Made by a program: the position numbers and the translations under genes
Notes under the pieces: model-generated
What the model saw: only the letters and a program-made list of their open reading frames with translations
Database searches by the model: none
What the model was told of the DNA's origin: nothing
Source of the DNA: DATKWV01 sp035529405
GTDB taxonomy: Bacteria > Planctomycetota > Phycisphaerae > Sedimentisphaerales > Anaerobacaceae
Direction of reading: 5' to 3'
Assembly: GCA_035529405.1 (NCBI GenBank)
Contig: DATKWV010000231.1
Location: 1 to 10,039 of the forward strand
DNA length: 10,039 nt
Shown here: positions 1 to 5,959 of the stretch, one piece after another
How the letters are laid out: each line of letters starts with the position of its first letter
How positions within the stretch are numbered: the first letter of the stretch is position 1

Positions 1-3000
1 GTTAAAAAAAAACTGCCCTATGTCGTTCCATTGACGACCGTTTATCTGCTGATTCTTCCGTACCGTTGTGCTGCCGGAGGCATGGTTTACTATGTAAGGG
101 GCATTTGTAGCGTGCGATTCTGAGCTGGGCCACCACGCCAGAACCTTGTAGTTCCCGGCTGCGGGAATCGTAAAAAGCCACGTCGCACGGTCGTTGCCGG
201 CACCCACCGTGTTGTAAATATAATTTTCCTTAAAGTATTCCACGTTGTCTGTTTGATAAAGCCGATACTGCACCCAGTTGCCGACCGTCGTGAATGAGGC
301 AGACCACGGGGCTGTGTTGGTGATGTAATATTGCAAATGGCCGGCATTTTGAGGATTTGGCTGCTGGCCGGCGGCGGAATACCACGCAGGTTTGCCCGAA
401 TCCGGAAATCTTTCAACCGCGCTGTTGCGTACCGTTTCTATTTTATAATACGTGTTTGTCCCCGGCGGCTGATAAGTCAGATAATAATTATATGGCGGGT
501 CTCCTCGCGGGTCATTGAAGTTGTATGGCATAATGCCGCTTGTGCCGTCTTTGAAAATCGGCCACCAGTACGGGTACGCCTGCCCGTTTCTCATGCCTGA
601 GACATCAACATGTATCCACGGTGTGGAAAAATTCAATATCCTGTCGTCGTCGATATATCGAATGGCTTCTATTACCTGCCTCGATACTTCTGTCGATGTG
701 GCGAACGACGGCCCCAGGCCGTAATTGGCGTGCCCGGCCAGAATAACGTGTGCGCCTTCGGTCGTAAGCGCCTGCTTGAGAGTGCTTATGTCTTTGACAA
801 ACCGGATTCTGTAGGTTCTGTTGAGGTTATTGTTTATGTATGTCCAGACTCCTCCCGACAGAGACGCGCCTATGCTTTGAAGCATCGATACATATTGAGG
901 CTCCAGGTTTTCCCAGTTGTATATAAAAGCCACGTATATATTCTCTATTCCAATGCTCAGCGTTGCCGTTACCTCCGGCGACCAGGTGCCCTGATTGTCC
1001 CGGACGCTGAAGTATATCGTATGCGTTCCCGCCGACAGGCTCGAAGTGCTGAAAGTCCTGGATGTGCTCAAAGACCCGTTGATACTCGACCGCCAGTTGT
1101 AGCCCTGCACTGTCCCGTCGCTGTCGGTACCGTAACCGACAAAGGTTACCGTCTGTCCCGTGTTGGCGGGGTTGGGGGTTATACTGCTTATTGTCGCCGC
1201 CGGCGGCATATTCCCGCCGCTTTGATATACAAACCGCACCGCATCGGCGCATGTACTTGTCGGGTCCGGCTGGGCCGTGATGGTAACGTCGTAGCTTGAC
1301 CCTGATGAAAAGGCATATTGCCCCAGGCTGTTCCATTGACCGCCGTTTGTCTGCTGATTGATATACACTCTGGCCGTACTGCTTACGTTTTCGATATCTA
1401 CAGGAACATTGGCGCTTCTGGAAGGCCATTGCGTCCACCACATGTAAACCTCGTAGTAGCCGGTTGCGGTCGGCGAAAAGGTCCATATGTACGTGGAACC
1501 GTCCCGGCTCCAGTAAGAATCGGTCCCGTAAGGGTCGGGGGCGCCGGAAGCCGACCATGTGCCGGTATAGGATGTCGCCGTTGAACCGTTATCAATTATA
1601 TCTCCGCCGGTATTTTCACGTATGCTCAGGTTGCGAGTAACCGGTTCCGATGCAGCCAAATCGTCATCATAAACTACAAAAGTAATAATGTGCTCTCCCT
1701 GCGTAAGATTGGATCTGGAGAAGCTGCTGCTGTTACTTAGGCTGCCATCAATACTTGAAGTCCAGTTGTAGGCCGTTATGCTGCCGTCAGAGTCCTGCCC
1801 GTGCCCGGCGAAGTTTACCGTTTCACCCACCTGTGCCGGATTGGGGACAATGCTGTCTATTACAGCCACCGGGGGGGTATTTGCGGCCCCCTGATATACA
1901 AAACGCACTGCGTCAGCACAGGTGCTTGTGGGGTAAGGCTGGGAAGTAATGGTTACGGTGTAGCTTGAGCCGGCTGAAAAATCGTATTGGCCCAGGCTGT
2001 TCCACTGACTGCCGTTTGCCTGCTGGTTTACATAGACTCTGCTCGTACTGTCGGCATCTTTGATATCGACCGGGACGCTGGTACTGCGGGATGACCATTG
2101 TGTCCAGCACATATAAACCTGGTAGTTGCCGGAGACCGTTGGTGAAAAAGTCCACGTATATGTAGAACCGTCTCTGCTCCAGTACGAATCGGCGCCGTAA
2201 GGGTCGGGCGCGCCGGAAACCTGCCACGTTCCGGTATAGGATGTTTCGGGCTGGCCGTTGTCGATTATTTTTTCAACCGTTGCCTGGACGACACTGAGAT
2301 TGCGGCTCACCGGCTGCGAGGCGGCATTATCATCGTCGTACACTGTAAACGCGATTACGTGATTGCCCACTGTCAGCGCGGACGTCGAAAAAGAGCTTTG
2401 ATTGCTTAAGATGCCGTCAATACTCGAACTCCAGTTATATGCGGTTATGGTCCCGTCGCTGTCTTGCCCATGACCGGCGAAGTTTACCGTTTCACCCGCT
2501 TGTGCCGGATTGGGGGTAATGCTGTCTATTGTGGCTGTCGGCGGCACATTTCCAGTCGCTTGATACACAAACCGCACGGCATCGGCGCATGTACTTGTCG
2601 GGTCGGGCTGGGCTGTGACGGTTACGTTGTAGCTCGACCCTGACGAAAAAGCATATTGGCCCAGGCTGTTCCACTGACTGCCGGTTTCCTGCTGGTTTAC
2701 GTACACTCTGGTGGTACTGCCTGCATCTTCGATATCAACCGGAACGCTGGTGCTTCTGGACGGCCATTGCGTCCAGCACATATACACTTCGTAGTCGCCG
2801 GATACCGTTGGTGAAAAAGTCCATGTATATGTAGAACCGTCTCTACTCCAGTACGAATCGGCGCCGTAAGGGTCGGGCGCGCCGGAAACCGACCACGTTC
2901 CGGTATAGGATGTTTCGGACTCGCCGTTGTCGATTATTTTTTCGATTGTCGCCTCAACAATGCTCAGATTGCGGCTGACGGGCTGGCTGGCGGCATTATC

Positions 3001-4377
3001 ATCGTCGTACACTGTAAACGTGATTACGTGATTGCCCACTGTCAGCGCGGACGTCGAAAAAGAGCTTTGATTGCTTAAGATGCCGTCAATACTCGAACTC
3101 CAGTTATATGCGGTTATGGTCCCGTCGCCGTCTTGCCCATGACCGGTGAAGTTTACCGTTTCACCCGCTTGGGCCGGGTTGGGAGTTATGCTGTCTATTA
3201 CAGCCACCGGCGGCGTGTTTCCGCTGGCTTGATACACAAAACGGACCGCATCGGCACATGTGCTTGTTGGGTCTGGCTGGGCTGTGACGGTTACATTGTA
3301 GTTCGACCCTGATTGAAAATTATACTCACCAAGACTGTTCCATTGACTGCCGTTTTCCTGCTGGTTTACGTACACCCTGGTCGTACTGCCTGCGTCTTCG
3401 ATATCAACAGGAACGCTGGTGCTTCTGGACGACCATTGCGTCCAGCACATATAAACCTCGTAGTTGCCGGAGACCGTTGGTGAAAAAGTCCACGTATATG
3501 TAGAACCGTCTCTGCTCCAGTAAGAATCGTCACCGTAAGGGTCGGGCGCGCCGGAAACCTGCCATATTCCCGTTTGCGAAGTGGCCGAATCCCGGTTATC
3601 GATGATGGTATCGTTGCCGCCTGAGCCGACGGCCAAAAGTGTTGTGGCTGGCTGCGACCACACGCCCGCGTTGTCCTGTACCTCGAAAGAAATCTGATGA
3701 CTGCCCGCCGAAAGAGATTGTGTCGAAAACTGCTGTGCATTGCTCAGTACCCCATCAAGGCTTGAAGTCCATTGATATGCGACGATACTTCCGTCGCCGT
3801 CTTCTCCATGCCCGCTGAACTGGACTGTTTGGCCTTCGTCGGCAGGGTTCGGCGCAATTGAGTCGATATAGGCCGTCGGCGGCGAATTCTGTGATACCAG
3901 CCTGAACCAGACTGCATCGGCGCAGGTGCTTACCGTTGACCCGTACGAAGCGGTGATGGTTACGCTGCCGCTTGTACCGAAGTCGTACGTACCTAAACTG
4001 TTCCACTGCCCGGCGTTCTCGTGCTGGTTGATTGTAACCGTCTCGTAGCCGCCGTAGTAATTAATCGTACCCGAGATACTGGTTGACCTTGAAGGCCACT
4101 GAGACCACCACATCAGGACTTCGTAAGTACCTGCAGGCTGGGAGTCGAACCTCCACGTGTACGTGGCTCCGTCACGGGCCCACAAACTGTCGGCGCCGTA
4201 CGCCAGCGTTCCGGATGATATGCTCCAGGTTCCTGTATAGGATGTGTTGGTATCGCCGTTGTCAACTATCACGTCGGCAAAAGCGTCTGAGGCATTCAGG
4301 CTCAGAACAATTAAGCTCAGTAAAACACTTGCATATAACCGCTTTTTTCTGTCGTCTGTTCGCTTTGAGGTGTTCAT
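1..4377 (-). CDS. Giant secreted repeat protein with golvesin-like and PKD-like modules, C-terminus cut by window edge
   Basis: The frame is open for 1459 codons from ATG at 4377 to the left edge, with no stop. Residues 1-34 look like a signal peptide: basic start (KRTDDRKKR), hydrophobic core (LYASVLLSLIVLSL), likely cut after AFA. Golvesin/Xly-type beta-sandwich domains follow at about 35-160, 257-388, 480-611, 703-834 and 926-1057, with motifs such as IIDNG, GSTYTWTFSP, NGSQWNSLG and TCADAVRF. After each comes a PKD/Ig-like domain (PP-A-IDSI-PNPA-GETV-F-GHG-D-DG). Residues about 1144-1330 form an unassigned domain containing AGHANYGLGP (H1216). A sixth golvesin domain, closer to the family consensus (NAPYIVNH, NQQINGRQWN), begins near 1347 and is truncated. 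Golvesin domains occur in exported proteins and are thought to bind carbohydrate or matrix; that role is inferred here. An EpsI gene lies 241 bp upstream on the same strand. Export is likely; the exact function is unknown. Confidence 0.9.
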   Translation of the reverse strand, partial: MNTSKRTDDRKKRLYASVLLSLIVLSLNASDAFADVIVDNGDTNTSYTGTWSISSGTLAYGADSLWARDGATYTWRFDSQPAGTYEVLMWWSQWPSRSTSISGTINYYGGYETVTINQHENAGQWNSLGTYDFGTSGSVTITASYGSTVSTCADAVWFRLVSQNSPPTAYIDSIAPNPADEGQTVQFSGHGEDGDGSIVAYQWTSSLDGVLSNAQQFSTQSLSAGSHQISFEVQDNAGVWSQPATTLLAVGSGGNDTIIDNRDSATSQTGIWQVSGAPDPYGDDSYWSRDGSTYTWTFSPTVSGNYEVYMCWTQWSSRSTSVPVDIEDAGSTTRVYVNQQENGSQWNSLGEYNFQSGSNYNVTVTAQPDPTSTCADAVRFVYQASGNTPPVAVIDSITPNPAQAGETVNFTGHGQDGDGTITAYNWSSSIDGILSNQSSFSTSALTVGNHVITFTVYDDDNAASQPVSRNLSIVEATIEKIIDNGESETSYTGTWSVSGAPDPYGADSYWSRDGSTYTWTFSPTVSGDYEVYMCWTQWPSRSTSVPVDIEDAGSTTRVYVNQQETGSQWNSLGQYAFSSGSSYNVTVTAQPDPTSTCADAVRFVYQATGNVPPTATIDSITPNPAQAGETVNFAGHGQDSDGTITAYNWSSSIDGILSNQSSFSTSALTVGNHVIAFTVYDDDNAASQPVSRNLSVVQATVEKIIDNGQPETSYTGTWQVSGAPDPYGADSYWSRDGSTYTWTFSPTVSGNYQVYMCWTQWSSRSTSVPVDIKDADSTSRVYVNQQANGSQWNSLGQYDFSAGSSYTVTITSQPYPTSTCADAVRFVYQGAANTPPVAVIDSIVPNPAQVGETVNFAGHGQDSDGSITAYNWTSSIDGSLSNSSSFSRSNLTQGEHIITFVVYDDDLAASEPVTRNLSIRENTGGDIIDNGSTATSYTGTWSASGAPDPYGTDSYWSRDGSTYIWTFSPTATGYYEVYMWWTQWPSRSANVPVDIENVSSTARVYINQQTNGGQWNSLGQYAFSSGSSYDVTITAQPDPTSTCADAVRFVYQSGGNMPPAATISSITPNPANTGQTVTFVGYGTDSDGTVQGYNWRSSINGSLSTSRTFSTSSLSAGTHTIYFSVRDNQGTWSPEVTATLSIGIENIYVAFIYNWENLEPQYVSMLQSIGASLSGGVWTYINNNLNRTYRIRFVKDISTLKQALTTEGAHVILAGHANYGLGPSFATSTEVSRQVIEAIRYIDDDRILNFSTPWIHVDVSGMRNGQAYPYWWPIFKDGTSGIMPYNFNDPRGDPPYNYYLTYQPPGTNTYYKIETVRNSAVERFPDSGKPAWYSAAGQQPNPQNAGHLQYYITNTAPWSASFTTVGNWVQYRLYQTDNVEYFKENYIYNTVGAGNDRATWLFTIPAAGNYKVLAWWPSSESHATNAPYIVNHASGSTTVRKNQQINGRQWNDIGQFFFN
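952..3609 (-). repeat. Four tandem 669-bp coding repeats (golvesin + PKD unit)
   Basis: The string cgccggaa (plus strand) recurs in the same sequence context at 1542, 2211, 2880 and 3549, exactly 669 bp apart, so the unit is 223 codons and preserves frame. Each unit encodes one golvesin-like domain followed by one PKD-like domain. A more diverged fifth pair lies on the N-terminal side, offset by 663 bp (221 codons). Identity is very high in places: 2353-2459 matches 3022-3128 over 107 bases, and 2122-2184 matches 3460-3522 over 63 bases, by eye. The unit nearest the unassigned domain (952-1600) and its PKD segment (1640-1880) are more diverged. The array looks like the product of unequal exchange within the gene. 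Confidence 0.93.
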
Positions 4378-4618
4378 CTTAACACCCTCCTTTCTTTGGC
4401 TTGTTTTTTCAATTTGTATCTTTGACTGATTGATTCTGTCCGGTTGTTGATTGATTGACGCTCATTGTCGTTGCGTTTGCGGCAGTTGTACCCGGGTAAA
4501 AGTGTTTTTTAAAGCGTGCTGGTTAGACTCCGTCCCCGTCGGTTTCACCAAAAATATAATCACATCCTGAAAAAGCTCTTACGCAGCCGTATTGGTGCCG
4601 ATTTCAGCCACCGGTTTT
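4378..4618. other. 241-bp non-coding leader between epsI-like gene and large repeat gene
   Basis: No plausible gene was seen on either strand. Reading toward the large gene it contains a weak sigma-54-like GG-N10-GC match near 4585-4600, a 10-bp palindrome tacccgggta at 4489-4498, and two direct copies of AATCAATCA (minus strand; plus-strand TGATTGATT at 4427-4435 and 4448-4456, 21 bp apart). No stem followed by a T-run was found after the upstream gene, so read-through from it into the large gene is possible. I could not match the leader to a riboswitch class. Confidence 0.5.
4385..4391 (-). promoter_or_regulatory. Ribosome binding site of the large secreted protein
   Basis: The minus strand reads AAAGGAGGG, then seven bases, then ATG at 4377. 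This is a near-perfect Shine-Dalgarno match at normal spacing. Together with the signal peptide that begins immediately, it fixes the start codon. Confidence 0.85.
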
Positions 4619-5419
4619 TTAATCTGTTTGAGAAATTCCACTTTCAGCGGTACTGTAATACTCAGCCGCTTTGACTTTACCGTTCCGGTCGGGCAAAAAA
4701 TCCAGTATCACCTCTGTCATATCCGCTGCTGCCGTGCGAACCGAATTTTCCAGGGCCGAGCTTATCTGAACCGCTGCTACATAACGGGCAGGGTCGCCCG
4801 AAGTGTTTGGCGTCCGCCACATCAGACCTGAAAAACCGCTTTCGCTGCTGATAATCTGCCCGTTCAGAACGTAATAGCTTAACACTACGGTTTGTTCCTC
4901 AGCATCGCCTTTATAAAAGCGGTGGATTGAGCATGGTATGGTCTTGCCTGCAAGGCTAAGCACATGTGCCTGGATACTTGCCTCGTGTACCCATCCGCTG
5001 GCAACATAGCAAATCTGCGGCCGATGACCCACCATGGTCCTGGGCCGACCCGTATAGCCCACGTAAACGCTTACCCATCGCCCGCTGGCCTTCTGCACGA
5101 AAACGCGATGTAAAAAATCATCGTTACCCCCGGCCTGCCTGATATGTTCTGGTATGGCTGCTTGCCTGCCGACCCAACCGTTCACCTCGGCGGGAAATGT
5201 GCTCAGCGGTACGGGTAATAATACAGGCCTGTCGGTTACCAGCTCCAGGCGCGATGCCGCAACACGGTAAACCCACCCTGTTACTAAAAGAGCACTCAAC
5301 GCCGCCAGCCAGGCCTGCCAGAATCCAGCCTTATTTCTGCTCGCAACTGAAGAATACCCGTATATCTGACATTGCCTGCCGGTTGCGGCGCTTGAAATGG
5401 ACATCAGAATTCTCTTCAC
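4619..5419 (-). CDS. EpsI family (DUF3485) exosortase-associated protein
   Basis: The product is 266 residues starting at GTG 5419, with a strong RBS seven bases upstream. An in-frame ATG at 5404 is the alternative start. A single hydrophobic segment (about 34-50, FWQAWLAALSALLVTGW) suggests an inner-membrane anchor, with the rest periplasmic. The EpsI/DUF3485 pattern is visible in order: FPAEVNGWVG near 75-84, a tyrosine-rich strand VSVYVGYTG at 117-124, then the hallmark GHRPQICYVASGW at 131-143 (H132, P134, C137, G142-W143), and a hydrophobic strand TVVLSYYVLNG at 177-187. Family members accompany or are fused to exosortases in exopolysaccharide and PEP-CTERM systems; their biochemical role is not settled. 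No exosortase gene lies in the window. The same-strand neighbour downstream is the giant secreted repeat protein, a possible partner. The symbol epsI would be only a family name. Confidence 0.83.
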   Translation of the reverse strand: MKRILMSISSAATGRQCQIYGYSSVASRNKAGFWQAWLAALSALLVTGWVYRVAASRLELVTDRPVLLPVPLSTFPAEVNGWVGRQAAIPEHIRQAGGNDDFLHRVFVQKASGRWVSVYVGYTGRPRTMVGHRPQICYVASGWVHEASIQAHVLSLAGKTIPCSIHRFYKGDAEEQTVVLSYYVLNGQIISSESGFSGLMWRTPNTSGDPARYVAAVQISSALENSVRTAAADMTEVILDFLPDRNGKVKAAEYYSTAESGISQTD

Positions 5420-5426
5420 CGGCGTG

Positions 5427-5434
5427 CCCCCTTT
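5427..5434 (-). promoter_or_regulatory. Ribosome binding site deciding the GTG start of the EpsI-like gene
   Basis: AAAGGGGG on the minus strand sits seven bases before GTG 5419. The in-frame ATG fifteen bases further in has no comparable site, which favours the GTG. Confidence 0.6.
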
Positions 5435-5502
5435 GCGATAAATAAACCGTCGGGCTTTATCTTGCCTGGTTTTTTATATCAAAGCTATTCGCGCAGTAAT
5501 AC

Positions 5503-5531
5503 TTCAGCGGCAGAAATATCTGTCCGCTGAA
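5503..5531. repeat. Inverted repeat, 12-bp hairpin with one bulge
   Basis: TTCAGCGG at 5503-5510 pairs perfectly with CCGCTGAA at 5524-5531. The inner CAGA (5511-5514) pairs with TCTG (5519-5522), leaving one bulged base and an AATA loop. There is no T-run on either side, so it is not a typical terminator. It lies about 85-110 bp upstream of the EpsI-like start and could be an operator or a leader structure. Confidence 0.55.
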
Positions 5532-5600
5532 CTTCTTGTCAGTACCTAATCCAAATAGTCCGGTCTGTAAATCAGCAAGAACCCTTTTTTGACATCAGTA

Positions 5601-5614
5601 AAACACCGGTGTTT
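5601..5614. repeat. Perfect 14-bp palindrome, possible operator
   Basis: AAACACCGGTGTTT reads the same on both strands. It sits roughly midway in the divergent gap. Its length and symmetry suit a dimeric regulator, but no regulator is identified, so the role is inferred. Confidence 0.45.
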
Positions 5615-5813
5615 CTATCAGGGAATACTTTACCGAAGCTTAGTGACATGACCGCTGTGGCCGACATTCGGAATCATCCGGTCTGCGGTGTCTGAATAAA
5701 CCGGCTTTGGATTTGGCTGATTCGTTCAGCCCGTAACGGTAAAAGCGACTGTTTGGCTGCTGTGATTTTGCACTCGACCCCTTCCGGTTCCTGAAAGAAG
5801 AAATTTTGGCAAA

Positions 5814-5832
5814 AACACACTGTTGGTGTGTT
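5814..5832. repeat. Inverted repeat with 7-bp arms upstream of the phosphorylase
   Basis: AACACAC (5814-5820) and GTGTGTT (5826-5832) flank a five-base spacer TGTTG. It lies about 130 bp before the phosphorylase ATG. It could be an operator or a weak hairpin; no T-run follows on either strand. Confidence 0.4.
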
Positions 5833-5944
5833 ACGTATGGTGCTATCGAGGCAGGGTCTGCCGATTGCACTGAAAAAATATGTATATACAGCTCATCTGT
5901 AACGTAGTTTTTTGCTTCGACCGTATATGGGCGGGATAGATACT

Positions 5945-5950
5945 GGGAGG
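5945..5950 (+). promoter_or_regulatory. Ribosome binding site fixing the phosphorylase start
   Basis: GGGAGG lies nine bases before ATG 5960. The frame stays open upstream to a TTG at 5912 and an ATG at 5927, but neither has a comparable site. The protein sequence from 5960 (MLLKSIFVWPRFPEKL) begins as in relatives, so 5960 is preferred. Confidence 0.75.
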
Positions 5951-5959
5951 GTTTTCGTT

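Larger units (their letters stand above)
5420..5959. other. 540-bp divergent intergenic region
   Basis: This gap separates the minus-strand EpsI-like gene from the plus-strand phosphorylase, so it should hold promoters in both directions. No reading frame in it resembles a known protein; a 76-codon minus-strand frame at 5640-5870 has no RBS support and an unconvincing composition. It contains three inverted repeats (listed separately). AT-rich stretches near 5470-5480 and 5871-5890 could be promoter elements, but I found no -35/-10 pair with proper spacing. Confidence 0.6.

Noticed and set aside
610..1299. Long plus-strand reading frame of 229 codons opposite the large gene
   Set aside because: It is antisense to a continuous repeat-encoding frame, has no RBS or recognisable domain, and its composition reflects the codon use of the opposite strand.
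827..1558. 243-codon minus-strand frame and similar frames at 1913-2227, 2492-2674 and 3366-3740
   Set aside because: These are out-of-frame shadows of the 669-bp repeats: the same nonsense peptide recurs in each unit, while the true frame carries the golvesin and PKD motifs without interruption.
4500..4570. Possible riboswitch in the leader (segment with GGTGAAACCGACGGGGACGG on the minus strand)
   Set aside because: I compared it mentally with c-di-GMP, FMN, cobalamin and guanidine consensus cores and found no match beyond short fragments. A covariance-model search would be decisive.
5838..5852. GG-N10-GC spacing upstream of the phosphorylase as a sigma-54 promoter
   Set aside because: Only the invariant dinucleotides match, and these are expected often by chance.
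5640..5870. 76-codon minus-strand frame in the divergent gap, considered as a remnant of an exosortase
   Set aside because: It has no hydrophobic segments or exosortase catalytic motifs and no RBS; nothing distinguishes it from chance.
5912..5959. Upstream TTG start adding 16 residues to the phosphorylase
   Set aside because: No Shine-Dalgarno sequence precedes it, and the added residues do not resemble the family N-terminus; ATG 5960 has GGGAGG at good spacing.
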